Assembly: GCF_913566895.1 (NCBI RefSeq)
Contig: NZ_CAJYCN010000012.1
Location: 33,203-97,202 of the forward strand
Direction of reading: 5' to 3'
Length of the DNA stretch: 64,000 bases
Origin: Listeria ilorinensis
GTDB lineage: Bacteria > Bacillota > Bacilli > Lactobacillales > Listeriaceae
Position numbers and translations under genes: made by a program. The notes below the pieces were generated by a model. That model saw only the letters and a program-made list of their open reading frames with translations, ran no database searches and was not told the DNA's origin. Shown piece after piece: positions 53,184 to 64,000 of the stretch (position 1 is its first letter; each line of letters begins with the position of its first letter).

Positions 53184-54089
53184 TTATTCAAGCAAATCAT
53201 CCAGCGCATCACTTAAAGTGGGAAACTGAAATTCAAAATGGTGGCTTAATAACTTCTCAGGATAAGCACGTTGTCCGGTAAGAACCAGTTGCGCTTTTTC
53301 TCCAAGTGCTAGCCTGAGTGCAGCTTTTGGAATAGGTAATTTCGATGGGCGGTGGAGTCTTTTCGCTAGCATATCCGCGAACTTTTTCTGCTGAACCGGA
53401 TGAGGAGCTGTCAGATTGATTCCGCCACTAAGCTCAGGTGTCTGTAAAATAAACTTCACTGCTCGAACGACATCATCAATGTGGATCCATGAATACCACT
53501 GTTTGCCGCTACCATAGCGCCCGCCAAGGAAACTTTGGAAAGTTTTTTCAAACATCGGGAAACTACCTCCGTCAGTGCCGAGAATCATTCCAAAACGCAG
53601 ATAAACGATCCGCATGCCATAATGGGTCAGTTCACTTGCTGTTTTTTCCCATTCAATAACTGTTCGCCCAAGAAAATCATAATCTTTTTCGCAAACTTCT
53701 GTATCCAGATAAATGGCGGAACGGGATGGTGGATAGATACCGATTGCGCTGGCATTCAACAATACCTGAGGCTTTTCTTCAAGTTTCTTGAGCATCGCAA
53801 TAAGTGCAGATGTTGCGGTGATACGACTTGTGACGATCTCGCGTTTTCGTTCCGCTGTCCACCGTCCTTCTGACAAAGAGGTTCCTGCCAGATTAATTAC
53901 AGCATCAATTTTGTAAGAAGAGAGATTGGGCAGCGGTTCATTTTCCTGCAGCCACTCAATAAAATGGACATTTGCGTAATCTTTCTGTTTGTGACGTGTT
54001 AAAATATAGATATGGTCAGTTTGCTTTTCAAAGTCATGAACCAGATGACTGCCAATAAAACCTGTGCCACCTGCAAGCAAAATATTCAT
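53184..54089 (-). CDS. TIGR01777-type NAD-dependent epimerase (YfhF-like)
   Basis: An atypical SDR of 301 residues. The loop near the start is LLAGGTGFIGSHL, VINLAGTSLSEGRW (about 66-79) carries the family signature, and ALIAMLKKLEEKPQVLLNASA and the C-terminal DUF1731-type tail (SHHFEFQFPTLSDALDDLL) follow. The family occurs in nearly all bacteria but lacks a firmly known substrate. It is divergent from recX, as yfhF is in Bacillus. The start at 54089 follows GAGGTGATGGTGAC. Confidence 0.85.
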   Translation of the reverse strand: MNILLAGGTGFIGSHLVHDFEKQTDHIYILTRHKQKDYANVHFIEWLQENEPLPNLSSYKIDAVINLAGTSLSEGRWTAERKREIVTSRITATSALIAMLKKLEEKPQVLLNASAIGIYPPSRSAIYLDTEVCEKDYDFLGRTVIEWEKTASELTHYGMRIVYLRFGMILGTDGGSFPMFEKTFQSFLGGRYGSGKQWYSWIHIDDVVRAVKFILQTPELSGGINLTAPHPVQQKKFADMLAKRLHRPSKLPIPKAALRLALGEKAQLVLTGQRAYPEKLLSHHFEFQFPTLSDALDDLLE

Positions 54090-54180
54090 GTCACCATCAC
54101 CTCATTTCCTTTAGCTTATTCCCTTTTAGCTAGTCTTAAAACGCTTCTTTGCGGTATCATAGAAAAAGGAGGTTTCAAAT

Positions 54181-54990
54181 ATGAAAATTACATCCATCAG
54201 TCAAGGGAAGCGTAATCAGGAGCGCTATAACCTTTACATTGACGGAGCCTATCGATTAAGTGTAGATGAAGAAGTATTGGCTCGTTTTCAACTCCTTAAA
54301 GACAAGGAAGTCACGGAAGAATTTCTGGTAGAAGTAGAGGCGGCAGATACGAGTCGCCAAGCTCTCAATCGGTCGATTCATTACCTCTCGAGTAGGATTC
54401 GCTCTGAAAAAGAAATTCGCCAGCATTTGCGCAAATATGAATTCTCGGATACCGTTATTCAGCAAGTCCTTCAAAAGCTCAGCGAAATGTCCTATGTGAA
54501 TGATCAGGAATTCGCGCTTCTTTATACACGGACGCAGATTAATACTACGCAAAAAGGTCCCGGGCAAATCGAACGGGAATTGATCGAAAAAGGCATTACG
54601 CGCGAAGATATTGAAACGGCGCTTGAAGCATACGATAAGGAAAGCCTGATAGAAAACGGGCAAAAATTGGCACAAAAAATTTTACGCCGTAGCAGGTCAC
54701 TCACAGGAAAGCGACTTGCGAGTAAAATTACGACCGAGCTGATGCAAAAAGGCTATCCAGTTGAGACAGCAAAAGAGTTGGCGGATAAGGTTATACAAGA
54801 AGCGCCTCGTGATGAAGCGGATCTGCTGGGTCAGCAATTTGACAAGCTGCTCCGAAAAAATGCCCGCTTTGAGCCAGCTAAACAAAAACAAAAAATCATC
54901 CAATCATTGATGCAAAAAGGCTTTTCTTATGATACGATTAGCTCTTACATAAGTGAGCATGAAATTCGTTTTGGGGGAGAAGAAGAATGA
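54181..54990 (+). CDS. recX: Regulatory protein RecX
   Basis: A 269-residue modulator of RecA filaments made of repeated three-helix units, the recurring pattern being RSEKEIRQHLRKYEFSDTVI and PGQIERELIEKGITREDIE. Firmicute RecX proteins are longer than the enterobacterial ones, and this length is usual. SD AAAAAGGAGG precedes the ATG. Its stop overlaps the next start (ATGA), so the three genes recX-yfhJ-dUTPase form a tight operon. Confidence 0.9.
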   Translation: MKITSISQGKRNQERYNLYIDGAYRLSVDEEVLARFQLLKDKEVTEEFLVEVEAADTSRQALNRSIHYLSSRIRSEKEIRQHLRKYEFSDTVIQQVLQKLSEMSYVNDQEFALLYTRTQINTTQKGPGQIERELIEKGITREDIETALEAYDKESLIENGQKLAQKILRRSRSLTGKRLASKITTELMQKGYPVETAKELADKVIQEAPRDEADLLGQQFDKLLRKNARFEPAKQKQKIIQSLMQKGFSYDTISSYISEHEIRFGGEEE

Positions 54991-55229
54991 ATCGTTATGT
55001 AGAAGAATTGACTGCCCTGCTTTTAGAAAAAAATCCAGAGCTTAGTGAAGAACAGGCACTTCTATGGATTGAATCATTGTGGAGTGATTTTGAAAGCTCC
55101 TATGCCAAGGCAGGTTATCCATATCGCGGGGAGGAATACGCCTGTGAGTATGTCAAAAAACAAATTGCCATTCATGGCGACAAGCTGCACCATTTAGAAC
55201 CTAAAAAGAAAAGTGAGGATAAAAAATGA
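54987..55229 (+). CDS. yfhJ: WVELL-family protein (YfhJ-like)
   Basis: An 80-residue acidic protein containing LLWIESLWSDFESSYAKAGY, the WVELL-type segment that names the family, and a charged C-terminal tail. Function unknown. It overlaps recX and the dUTPase-like gene by four bases each, which indicates translational coupling. Also next to recX in Bacillus, which supports the identification. Confidence 0.82.
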   Translation: MNRYVEELTALLLEKNPELSEEQALLWIESLWSDFESSYAKAGYPYRGEEYACEYVKKQIAIHGDKLHHLEPKKKSEDKK

Positions 55230-55687
55230 AACAAAGAGGATTTGAAATCGTTACACAACAGCAACGGAAATTTCCGGGAGAGACTATTCAGCTGCCTGTA
55301 AGGAGTGATAAAGGCTCAGCAGGTTATGATTTTTTTTCCAATGAAACAGTCATCCTTGCACCCGGAGAACAACATGTTTTTTGGACGGATATTAAAGCAT
55401 ATATGTTGGAAGATGAGGTGCTAAGTATTTTTGTGCGCTCATCCATTGGGATCAAACGAGGACTTATTTTGTCGAATTCGACTGGAATCATTGATGCTTC
55501 TTACTACAGCAATCCTGGCAATGACGGCAATATTGGGATTGCTATGAAAAATATAACCACTAATTCTGTAGAAATTGGAGCAGGGGAGCGTATCGCACAA
55601 GGAATTTTTAGTAAATATCTTGTGGCTGACGAAGATGTCGTGCAAAATGAAGCGCGAATGGGCGGCGTTGGTAGTACCGGAAAATAA
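55226..55687 (+). CDS. dUTPase-family nucleotide hydrolase
   Basis: A 153-residue trimeric dUTPase fold. The motifs can be read in order: AGYDFFS (I), RSSIGIKRG (II), GIIDASYYSNPGNDGNI (III), GERIAQGIF (IV) and a glycine-rich end GGVGSTGK (V). dUTPase keeps uracil out of DNA by hydrolysing dUTP. Motif III differs from the textbook GxIDxxYxG (YYSNPGND), so a related substrate cannot be excluded. Closed by a strong hairpin at 55689. Confidence 0.85.
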   Translation: MKQRGFEIVTQQQRKFPGETIQLPVRSDKGSAGYDFFSNETVILAPGEQHVFWTDIKAYMLEDEVLSIFVRSSIGIKRGLILSNSTGIIDASYYSNPGNDGNIGIAMKNITTNSVEIGAGERIAQGIFSKYLVADEDVVQNEARMGGVGSTGK

Positions 55688-55688
55688 A

Positions 55689-55728
55689 GAAATTCCAAGC
55701 ATCTGTGTAAAAGATGCTTGGAATTTTT
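55689..55728. terminator. Bidirectional terminator after the dUTPase gene
   Basis: AAATTCCAAGCATC and GATGCTTGGAATTT arms, then TT. The A-rich left arm also serves convergent yfhP. Confidence 0.88.
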
Positions 55729-55744
55729 AGTTATGAGGTAAAAG

Positions 55745-56725
55745 TTAAACCACTGCGGGAATGAGTTTTTTCTGTAATTTTTCTGTAGAGAAAATCCATC
55801 CAGTATATGATGAGAGGATATTTAAATCATCATCTAGACGAACGACGGCAACAAATGGGTAATGCCCATTGCTTCGGTACCTCAGATCAGTAAATGTCAC
55901 ATAGGTGGCATCCATCTTTTCTTCGATCCGCCAGTTATACACTTTTGAAAAAGAAACAAAAGCGGCTAGATTCTTGTCTTTTTTAGCAGCTCGAATGATT
56001 GCATTATCCGGAACAGGAAGACGATCAAATTTTTCATAGATTGAGATATTCCGTTTGAAAGCCCGACCTACATAGTAATGTTCCTTCGTTGTAACAGCTA
56101 CGCGCCACTGGAAGAAATGGATCGTTGAAGCGATGATCACTTCCTCCGCATCTGGAATCAGATTGAGAACGACGCGCCGAATCATTCGCTGCGTAATAAA
56201 TCTTGCGAGATAGTAGAAAACTAAAATGCCATAAAGCGTAAAGAATGTCGGACCAGCAGGGGCACCTAACAGCCAAATCCCAATGGCTACCACATGCGAA
56301 CCGAAAATAAACCAGTCGAATGTGTTGATGAATCCGAATGCCACCCAAGTATCCTTGAACGGCCTGATCGCTTGTGTTCCGTAGGCATTGAAGATATCTA
56401 CGAAAATATGCAGTCCAACCGCAATGAAACTCCATAACAATAAGTGTAAAAAGGTTGCTTGCGGAAAGAACAAGTAAAGGATCGATGAGATGAGTAGCGG
56501 CCAAATGGCAAGCATCGGCATGGAATGTGTAATCCCGCGATGATTGCGGATATAGTCCGCATTGTTTTTAAGTTTTAGTACAGTATCAATATCTGGAATC
56601 TGAGAACCAATAATTGTCGCCGTCATAATACCGACTGCGGCGTGAGAACTACTTGCAACTACGGGATCAATCGTAGCGAGCGCCCCGAGTGCAATCCCCA
56701 TAACAACGTGAGTGCCAGTGTCCAA
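55745..56725 (-). CDS. yfhP: YfhP-like membrane-bound metal-dependent hydrolase (DUF457)
   Basis: A 326-residue protein. The N-terminal half is hydrophobic with metal-ligand histidines in MDTGTHVVMGIALG (His6), SQIPDIDTVLKLK and NHRGITHSMPM, and HIFVDIFNAYGT follows; together these form the DUF457/LexA-binding-like hydrolase site. The C-terminal half is soluble. In Bacillus, YfhP represses the neighbouring yfhQ (mutY) region, but the sequence gives no direct sign of that here. The start at 56725 follows AGGAGGAAGG. Divergent from mutY. Confidence 0.82.
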   Translation of the reverse strand: MDTGTHVVMGIALGALATIDPVVASSSHAAVGIMTATIIGSQIPDIDTVLKLKNNADYIRNHRGITHSMPMLAIWPLLISSILYLFFPQATFLHLLLWSFIAVGLHIFVDIFNAYGTQAIRPFKDTWVAFGFINTFDWFIFGSHVVAIGIWLLGAPAGPTFFTLYGILVFYYLARFITQRMIRRVVLNLIPDAEEVIIASTIHFFQWRVAVTTKEHYYVGRAFKRNISIYEKFDRLPVPDNAIIRAAKKDKNLAAFVSFSKVYNWRIEEKMDATYVTFTDLRYRSNGHYPFVAVVRLDDDLNILSSYTGWIFSTEKLQKKLIPAVV

Positions 56726-56933
56726 AAGCCTTCCTCCTCTGAGTGTTTACAACTTGATGATTTCTTTGCTGAAAGGGTGTGAATTTGAGCAAATCATTGC
56801 CCAACGCAAGCATTTTTAAGTACAATGGAACAGGACTCAAAAAGTCTTGCTTATTCATCTATTCCCTGTATCAATTATACTACACATTGCGTATAACTAC
56901 ACATTAAAAAACTATGAGAATTACGGTGAGAAA

Positions 56934-58779
<1,846 letters not shown>

Positions 58780-58807
58780 GTGTTTTGAAAAGGAACAGTG
58801 TAATATT

Positions 58808-58836
58808 TTCACCTCTTTCCATTCATGTGTTATAAT
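58808..58836 (+). promoter_or_regulatory. Promoter of the ntdP-like gene
   Basis: TTCACC and TATAAT with 17-base spacing, 47 bases before the start codon. Confidence 0.6.
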
Positions 58837-58883
58837 ATACGGTGAACCTGGTATTGAAGTACATGAAGAAAGTAGGATAGAGG

Positions 58884-59411
58884 ATGTACCTGCCTAAAGA
58901 AAGAGAAATCGTACAAATCAAAAGCTATAAACATAACGGTAAACTTCATCGTACTTGGAAGAAAACAATTGTATTAAAAGCAAGTGAAAACGTGATTATC
59001 GGAGGAAACGATCATACACTTGTCGTCGAATCAGACGGTAGGAAATGGGTGACACGCGAGCCTGCAATCTGCTATTTCCATAGTGATTACTGGTTTAATG
59101 TTATCTCCATGATTCGTGAAGATGGTCTTTACCATTACTGCAATCTGGGGACACCGTTCGCTGTAGACGAAGAGGCGATTAAGTATATTGATTATGATCT
59201 TGATATCAAGGTTTTCCCAGATGGCCGCTTCCATCTTTTGGATGAAGGGGAATACGAGCAACATCGCAGACAAATGAAGTATCCAGACTCCATCGATCGT
59301 ATTTTGCGCCATCAAGTTGACATCCTCAGTCACTGGATTCTCGATAAGAAAGGTCCTTTTTCGAAAGACTATATCGATATCTGGTATGAAAAGTACAAAG
59401 AATACCGTTAA
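58884..59411 (+). CDS. ntdP: DUF402 nucleoside di/triphosphate phosphatase (NtdP/YgaC-like)
   Basis: A 175-residue protein of the DUF402 fold. The central part shows [17 protein letters not shown], then [20 protein letters not shown] and [22 protein letters not shown], whose acidic residues form the metal site. Family members in Staphylococcus hydrolyse nucleoside di- and triphosphates. GTAGGATAGAGG lies before the ATG. The gene is also placed near hemL2 and ygaE in related genomes. Confidence 0.87.
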   Translation: MYLPKEREIVQIKSYKHNGKLHRTWKKTIVLKASENVIIGGNDHTLVVESDGRKWVTREPAICYFHSDYWFNVISMIREDGLYHYCNLGTPFAVDEEAIKYIDYDLDIKVFPDGRFHLLDEGEYEQHRRQMKYPDSIDRILRHQVDILSHWILDKKGPFSKDYIDIWYEKYKEYR

Positions 59412-59456
59412 AAAAACAGGTATCTGTTCATTTAAAGAGCAGATACCTGTTTTTTA
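59412..59456. terminator. Bidirectional terminator between ntdP and ygaE
   Basis: AAAAAACAGGTATCTG and CAGATACCTGTTTTTT are perfect arms with a 13-base loop. Confidence 0.9.
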
Positions 59457-60548
59457 TTTATTTTCCGTTACGCTAATATCGATCTTATTGGCCTCTTTAT
59501 GACGCAATTTGAAGCTGTGAATCAGTTTCTCCAGATAATCAATCGTTTCCTGATAAGCAAATATACTGGCGACGATCCGCATGAGATGGTAAGGATCCAT
59601 TTCACTATCATTCGTGATTTCTAAATCACGTACATTCATCTCACTTAGGAAAAGTTCCAGTAATTCTTTCGGATCCTCTTTGATATGATCTTCTACATAA
59701 TCTACATTGATGGAAACTTTGTCGATATAAGCCAAGAGAAGCTGTTCATGTTTGTCTGTCAAATAATCGACTTGTTGCCGGATCAATTCTTGTTTCTCAG
59801 CTGGAAGAAGCAAGTAATCATTTTCATAGCGGTGCTGGATTTTCAGTAATTCATAGGCTTTTTGTGAGCATTGGATCATTTGCCTGTAAACGGCGAGCTT
59901 CCGAGCTTTCGGATCCGCATTTTTCTTGAAAAGCGTACGTTCTTCCTGATAAAGCTGATAGGTATTACGCGTTTGGGTGATCTGTTTTTGCATCCATTCC
60001 ATATCTTTTTTCAAAAGGGGGAAATCAGCAGCATGGCGTAGATTAAGCTTAATCCACTTCATGATCTCCGTATTGGTATGGTAAATCGTTTGAAAAAGAG
60101 AAACTTCATATTTCGGTGGAATAAAAATCAAATTGACAATAAACGCAGCAACTAGACCAAGCATAATCGTGCCAAACCGAATCAATGCGACTTCGAGGAA
60201 ATCATTCCCCGGCGAATCCATCACAATCACCAGTGTTACAACAGCAAGGCCGATCGTATTTTCCAGCTTAAGTTGAATGAGCAGTGCCACGCACAAAATG
60301 GAAGCAACGCCGATCAAAATAAAATCGTTGCCAATAAAAAGTCCGAATAAAATCGCGATTAGTGCGCCAATAATATTCCCCTGAGCCCGTTCAAGAATCG
60401 TCAAATAGGAACGATAAATGGAAGGCTGTATCGCAAAGACTGCGGAAATACCTGCAAGCGATGGCGAAGGAGAATGGAAAAGCTGGGCGATAAAAAGCGC
60501 CAAGCTGATCGCGATCCCGGTTTTGACTATCCGAGCTCCAAATTTCAT
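59454..60548 (-). CDS. Aromatic acid exporter family / FUSC-type membrane protein (YgaE-like)
   Basis: A 364-residue protein with about five membrane helices in its first 150 residues (GISAVFAIQPSIYRSYLTIL, GNIIGALIAILFGLFIGND) and a long helical cytosolic C-terminal domain, the order of the ArAE_1/UPF0421 family. Distant relatives export aromatic carboxylates; the substrate here is not known. The ATG follows AAAGGAATTACCTACT. It lies downstream of gsaB on the same strand with 72 bases between. Confidence 0.83.
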   Translation of the reverse strand: MKFGARIVKTGIAISLALFIAQLFHSPSPSLAGISAVFAIQPSIYRSYLTILERAQGNIIGALIAILFGLFIGNDFILIGVASILCVALLIQLKLENTIGLAVVTLVIVMDSPGNDFLEVALIRFGTIMLGLVAAFIVNLIFIPPKYEVSLFQTIYHTNTEIMKWIKLNLRHAADFPLLKKDMEWMQKQITQTRNTYQLYQEERTLFKKNADPKARKLAVYRQMIQCSQKAYELLKIQHRYENDYLLLPAEKQELIRQQVDYLTDKHEQLLLAYIDKVSINVDYVEDHIKEDPKELLELFLSEMNVRDLEITNDSEMDPYHLMRIVASIFAYQETIDYLEKLIHSFKLRHKEANKIDISVTENK

Positions 60549-60620
60549 AGTAGGTAATTCCTTTCTCTATTGAGCGATCTTTTTTGTTAGTTCCATTATA
60601 CATGCTCTGCTTAGAAGATG

Positions 60621-61931
60621 TTAGTTTTGACCCTTGTCGTCCAAAGCCATCAGTCGAAATGCTTCATCTACTGCTTGAAGTGTTGCATCAATATCTGCCT
60701 GTGTATGAGCAGTTGTCAGAAATAAGGCTTCAAATTTGGAAGGAGCCAGGTTGATTCCTAAATCACGCATCAGTTTAAAGAATCGTCCAAACTTCACTCC
60801 GTCACTCGCATCTGCATCTGCATAATTTTTGATTGTCTTATCAGTAAAGAAGACCGTTAAGCCGCCGCCGATTTGATTTATCGTAATGGTTTGTCCATGC
60901 TTTTCTGCTGACTGATAGATGCCGTTTTTCAGCTGCTCACCAAAGTTAGCCATCCGTTCATAAACCCCATCTTCTTGTAAAACTTCCAAACAAGCGATCC
61001 CCGCTAAAATAGAAGCCGGATTTCCAGCATGTGTTCCAGCCTGATAAGCCGGACCAAGCGGTGCCACTTTTTCCATGATGTCGATTCGACCACCATACGC
61101 ACCAATTGGGAGGCCACCGCCGATAATTTTTCCCATCGCAGTCAGATCAGGCGTTACTCCCAAATAATTCTGTGCACCGCCGTACATAAAGCGAAAAGCA
61201 GTGATGACTTCATCATAAATCACAAGTGCACCTGCGGCATGAGTTAGCTCGTTGACAGCTTCAAGGAACCCCGCTTCCGGCCCCACGATTCCAAAATTCC
61301 CGATAATAGGTTCTACTAAAACGGCTGCCACCTCATCGCCCCAGACATCAAGTGCTTCTTTAAAAGCAGCCAGATCATTAAAGGGAACCGTGATGACTTC
61401 TTTGGCTGTGGCTTCTGTTACACCCGCCGAGTCGGGTGTCCCAAGTGTAGATGGACCTGAGCCTGCTTCTACAAGTACTAGATCAAAGTGTCCATGATAG
61501 GAACCCCCGAATTTGATAATCTTGTCTCGTCCAGTATAGGCGCGTGCTACACGAACCGTTGTCATGACAGCCTCGGTACCAGAATTTGTAAAACGAACTT
61601 TTTCTAGTGATGGTATGGCTTCTTTCAGCATTTTGGCAAAAGTGACTTCATGAACAGTAGGGGTGCCGAATAAGACACCTGTTTCAGCTGCATGTGTGAT
61701 TGCTTTTGTAATATGCGGATGTGCGAAGCCGGTAATGATCGGTCCGAATGCTGCCAGATAGTCGATGTATTTATTACCATCGACATCATAGAAATAGGCG
61801 CCTTCACCGCGTTCCATCGTGACCGGAATTCCGCCGCCCACTCCTTTATAAGAACGACTGGGACTATTTACACCACCTACAATATGCTTGGTTGCTTCTG
61901 CATAGAGCTCTTCAGATTTTGAATGATTCAT
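60621..61931 (-). CDS. gsaB: Glutamate-1-semialdehyde 2,1-aminomutase (second copy type, GsaB)
   Basis: PLP enzyme of 436 residues that converts glutamate-1-semialdehyde to 5-aminolevulinate for haem synthesis. The N-terminal [37 protein letters not shown] (cofactor phosphate), [10 protein letters not shown] and the PLP lysine in [16 protein letters not shown] are all present. No other haem gene is adjacent, as expected for the separate GsaB/HemL2 copy of Listeria and Bacillus. GAAGGAGATGG precedes the start. Confidence 0.93.
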   Translation of the reverse strand: MNHSKSEELYAEATKHIVGGVNSPSRSYKGVGGGIPVTMERGEGAYFYDVDGNKYIDYLAAFGPIITGFAHPHITKAITHAAETGVLFGTPTVHEVTFAKMLKEAIPSLEKVRFTNSGTEAVMTTVRVARAYTGRDKIIKFGGSYHGHFDLVLVEAGSGPSTLGTPDSAGVTEATAKEVITVPFNDLAAFKEALDVWGDEVAAVLVEPIIGNFGIVGPEAGFLEAVNELTHAAGALVIYDEVITAFRFMYGGAQNYLGVTPDLTAMGKIIGGGLPIGAYGGRIDIMEKVAPLGPAYQAGTHAGNPASILAGIACLEVLQEDGVYERMANFGEQLKNGIYQSAEKHGQTITINQIGGGLTVFFTDKTIKNYADADASDGVKFGRFFKLMRDLGINLAPSKFEALFLTTAHTQADIDATLQAVDEAFRLMALDDKGQN

Positions 61932-62070
61932 CTTTCCATCTCCTTCTCAATAATAAAGCCTGTCTTTTCCATTTTATGCGAAAAAGTGGATTCTAGCAAT
62001 GTGTAACCAGTACAAGTTAATTGCTGTTTTCTGAAAAAAGTCATACACTGGAACAAAGGAGGCGGTGCAG

Positions 62071-63015
62071 ATGAAAGTTGTGTTTACCATGCCGATACCC
62101 GCACATTTAAAACAAGCGCAACAAGATAAATTTCCAGAAATCGAAGCTTTTTATTCGGAAGACTTGGCACACTTTGATCAGTTAGAGGAAATGGATACGA
62201 TTATTTCTTATGGCGGTGATCTGACTGATGTAGTCATAACTAAAGCAAAAAAACTGACTTGGCTGATGATATTTTCAGCAGGTGTGGATAATTTACCTAA
62301 AGGAGCCATATTGAAGCGATCCATCACCGTCTCAAATGTACGAGGAATCCACGCTGTCCCCATGGCTGAATATGTTTTTGGCTATTTGCTCGATCATGTG
62401 AAGCAATTGTCATTTTTTGCAGAAAAGTCTCGTCAAAAAGAGTGGAACAGCACGCATCCCGTTACTGAGCTTGCCGGTAAAAAGCTTCTGATTGTCGGAA
62501 CAGGTGCAATCGGCCAAAAGATCGCACAGCTAGGAAGAGCTTTTGACATGCAAACGATTGGTATCAACACAAGCGGCCGAGAACTCCCTGATTTTGAGCA
62601 AGTTTACAATTTAAAAGAGGGTTTTCAGAAAGCCAGTGAAGCGGATTTCATTGTTTCAGTTTTGCCGAATACCGAACAGACTTGGCATATTTACGATCAG
62701 CGATTTTTTGAACATGTAAATCGATCAGCCGTTTTTATTAACATTGGAAGAGGGGCGGCGGTTGCCTTGGATACTTTAGTTGAAGCGGCTCGAGGTAAGA
62801 AAATGGCTCACTTTTATTTAGATGTGCTCGAACAAGAACCGCTACCAGCTGATCATCCATTGTGGGAACTAGATAATATCACAATTACTCCGCATGTTTC
62901 AGGGCATTCGGAACGCTATCTAGATCGAAGCTTCGAAATTTGGTTTGAGAGTCTTGAAAAGCTTCGCCGAAATTTGCCGATTGTTAATAAAGTGGATTTA
63001 CGCAAGGGTTACTAG
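62071..63015 (+). CDS. D-isomer-specific 2-hydroxyacid dehydrogenase
   Basis: A 314-residue NAD(P)-dependent dehydrogenase. The nucleotide loop is IVGTGAIGQKIAQLG (about 139-153). Catalytic Arg lies in NIGRGAAVALDTLVEA, Glu in LDVLEQEPLP and His in TPHVSGHSE. The substrate-side lobe is short, as in the group with uncharacterised or phosphoglycerate-like substrates. The ATG at 62071 follows AAAGGAGGCGGTGCAG; the GTG at 62065 is too near the SD. Confidence 0.88.
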   Translation: MKVVFTMPIPAHLKQAQQDKFPEIEAFYSEDLAHFDQLEEMDTIISYGGDLTDVVITKAKKLTWLMIFSAGVDNLPKGAILKRSITVSNVRGIHAVPMAEYVFGYLLDHVKQLSFFAEKSRQKEWNSTHPVTELAGKKLLIVGTGAIGQKIAQLGRAFDMQTIGINTSGRELPDFEQVYNLKEGFQKASEADFIVSVLPNTEQTWHIYDQRFFEHVNRSAVFINIGRGAAVALDTLVEAARGKKMAHFYLDVLEQEPLPADHPLWELDNITITPHVSGHSERYLDRSFEIWFESLEKLRRNLPIVNKVDLRKGY

Positions 63016-63026
63016 TAGATGGAATA

Positions 63027-63056
63027 TTGACATGTCACCAGGGTTTCCTGTAATAT
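63027..63056 (+). promoter_or_regulatory. perR promoter
   Basis: A perfect TTGACA (63027-63032) and TAATAT (63051-63056) with an 18-base spacer. No clear PerR box (TTATAATNATTATAA) overlaps it. Confidence 0.7.
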
Positions 63057-63102
63057 AGAAGAAAGACAAGTTTTTAACTATTTAAGAAAGGAGTGCATGA
63101 CG

Positions 63103-63540
63103 GTGTCTAATGCTCATCTTAAAGAGGCAATAGATGTCTTAAAAAAAACCGGAGTTCGAATTACTCCCCAACGTCATGCGATACTTGAATTCTTAATTAA
63201 TTCTCATTCGCATCCAACCGCAGATGAAATTTACCGCGCACTTGAAGGAAACTTTCCAAATATGAGTGTAGCGACAGTATATAACAATTTGCGTGTATTT
63301 CGAGATGCGGGGTTAATCAAAGAGTTGACATATGGCGATTCATCAAGTAGATTTGATTTCTCAACCTCTAATCACTATCACGCCATCTGCAACGAGTGTG
63401 TAAAAATAGTCGATTTCCATTATCCAGGGCTTGACGAAGTAGAGCACTTTGCTGCACATGTCACAGGTTTTGAAATTAACAAGCATCGGTTGGAAGTTTA
63501 TGGCATCTGTCCAGAATGTAAAGCCAAATCACAAAAATAA
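63103..63540 (+). CDS. perR: Peroxide-sensing Fur-family repressor PerR
   Basis: A metal-dependent repressor of oxidative-stress genes, about 145 residues. The winged helix contains [17 protein letters not shown] and [19 protein letters not shown]. The regulatory site histidines and aspartates ([13 protein letters not shown]) and four structural zinc cysteines (CNEC, CPEC) are all present, so peroxide sensing by histidine oxidation is expected. AAAGGAG lies nine bases before the GTG at 63103; an ATG at 63097 would be only three bases away, so I prefer the GTG. Confidence 0.93.
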   Translation: MSNAHLKEAIDVLKKTGVRITPQRHAILEFLINSHSHPTADEIYRALEGNFPNMSVATVYNNLRVFRDAGLIKELTYGDSSSRFDFSTSNHYHAICNECVKIVDFHYPGLDEVEHFAAHVTGFEINKHRLEVYGICPECKAKSQK

Positions 63541-63552
63541 ATAATCATCTAG

Positions 63553-63584
63553 CTGCTCCGCTAAATTAGGCGGGGCAGTTTTTC
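63553..63584 (+). terminator. Terminator of perR
   Basis: CTGCTCCGC and GCGGGGCAG arms (one G-U pair) around an 8-base loop, then TTTTT. Confidence 0.88.
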
Positions 63585-63706
63585 TAGGAATCACAATCAG
63601 TGGATGAATATTTTATACATTCGCTTTTTTAGAGATAAGTATAGATATTCAAACTGCTGAGAAAAGGAAAATGATTATTTTTCTTTAATTTTATGCATAA
63701 ATAGTG

Positions 63707-63735
63707 TTGACTTATCTTCAGAAACTTGGTATATT
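63707..63735 (+). promoter_or_regulatory. rRNA operon promoter P1
   Basis: TTGACT and TATATT with exact 17-base spacing in an AT-rich context with an A/T-rich upstream element (63670-63700). Confidence 0.75.
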
Positions 63736-63802
63736 AGTTCTCGGCGCTACTGATTCAGTACTTTTGAATCGGATAGTGGTCAAAAAAACTTTTAAAAAGT
63801 TG

Positions 63803-63831
63803 TTGACAGATAAGCGCCAAAATGATATGAT
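63803..63831 (+). promoter_or_regulatory. rRNA operon promoter P2
   Basis: TTGACA and TATGAT with 17-base spacing, 96 bases after P1. Tandem P1-P2 is the usual layout of Firmicute rrn operons. Confidence 0.8.
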
Positions 63832-63839
63832 TTAAAAGT

Positions 63840-64000
63840 CGCAAAAAACAAAAGAAAGTGCTTTGGAATTGCGATTTCATGACCTTTGAAAACTGAACAA
63901 AACGAAGATGAAAAAGCGATGAAACATTATGTTTCACCATTAATTCATAGGGCAGGAAATGAAGAATCATTTCCGAATCAAAAACTAGTTTTTAAGCTAG
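63840..64000 (+). ncRNA. Leader of a ribosomal RNA operon (16S gene begins beyond the window)
   Basis: It contains CTTTGAAAACTGAACAAAACG, typical of Listeria/Bacillus rrn leaders, and hairpins such as GAAACAT/ATGTTTC and GGAAATG/CATTTCC used in RNA processing. The sequence reaches the end of the window without the start of the 16S gene. Confidence 0.7.

Overview
The window looks like a chromosomal segment of a Listeria-type low-GC Firmicute. I infer this from gene order recalled from Listeria monocytogenes, not from a database search. The order perR - 2-hydroxyacid dehydrogenase - gsaB - ygaE - ntdP - fabL - mutY - yfhP - dUTPase - yfhJ - recX - epimerase - mprF - vanZ is preserved. So are rlmCD - dNK - yihY - yfkK - AAC(3)-like - map - flavodoxin - ampS - MFS - mreBH, the LevR/PTS block, the helicase, gltBAC, and the virAB-virR-(3 genes)-virS block. 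Local differences (an agmatine operon beside aroK, an arsR-arsC-MATE cluster, a LacI/Gfo-Idh pair) suggest a relative such as L. grayi rather than L. monocytogenes itself.

Region 1 (1-7361): a partial gene, a small dimeric alpha/beta-barrel protein, then the agmatine deiminase pathway. This comprises putrescine carbamoyltransferase, agmatine/putrescine antiporter, two agmatine deiminase paralogues, carbamate kinase and an RpiR-type regulator. Together they turn imported agmatine into putrescine, ammonia, CO2 and ATP, an acid-tolerance pathway. The second deiminase carries Cys157 where the first has Gly.

Region 2 (7377-19047): shikimate kinase (apparently without a standard start codon), a membrane protein, then the VirAB ABC transporter and VirR response regulator. 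VirS follows after an epimerase, a small protein and adenine deaminase. Next come glycerol dehydrogenase, a GNAT enzyme and GltC. Region 3 (19254-25339): both glutamate synthase subunits, divergent from GltC.

Region 4 (25454-29763): a leftward arsR-arsC-MATE cluster without a classical arsenite pump, and a rightward LacI regulator with a Gfo/Idh dehydrogenase. Region 5 (29891-35787): a DECD-box RNA helicase, a LevR-type sigma-54 activator split by an in-frame TAG, and a sigma-54 promoter driving PTS EIIB, EIIA and a MupG-like (DUF871) protein with no EIIC. A tRNA-Arg(CCU) follows.

Region 6 (36340-49335): housekeeping genes (mreBH, MFS, ampS, flavodoxin, map, AAC(3)-like, yihY, deoxynucleoside kinase, rlmCD, the yhjC/yhjB symporter pair, a TipAS-type MerR regulator), with a possible structured RNA at 46388-46600 and an unlisted 36-residue membrane protein at 48359-48469. 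Region 7 (49531-63540): vanZ-mprF, recX-yfhJ-dUTPase, yfhP, mutY-fabL, ntdP, ygaE, gsaB, the dehydrogenase and perR. The window ends inside the leader of an rRNA operon, after two strong tandem promoters.
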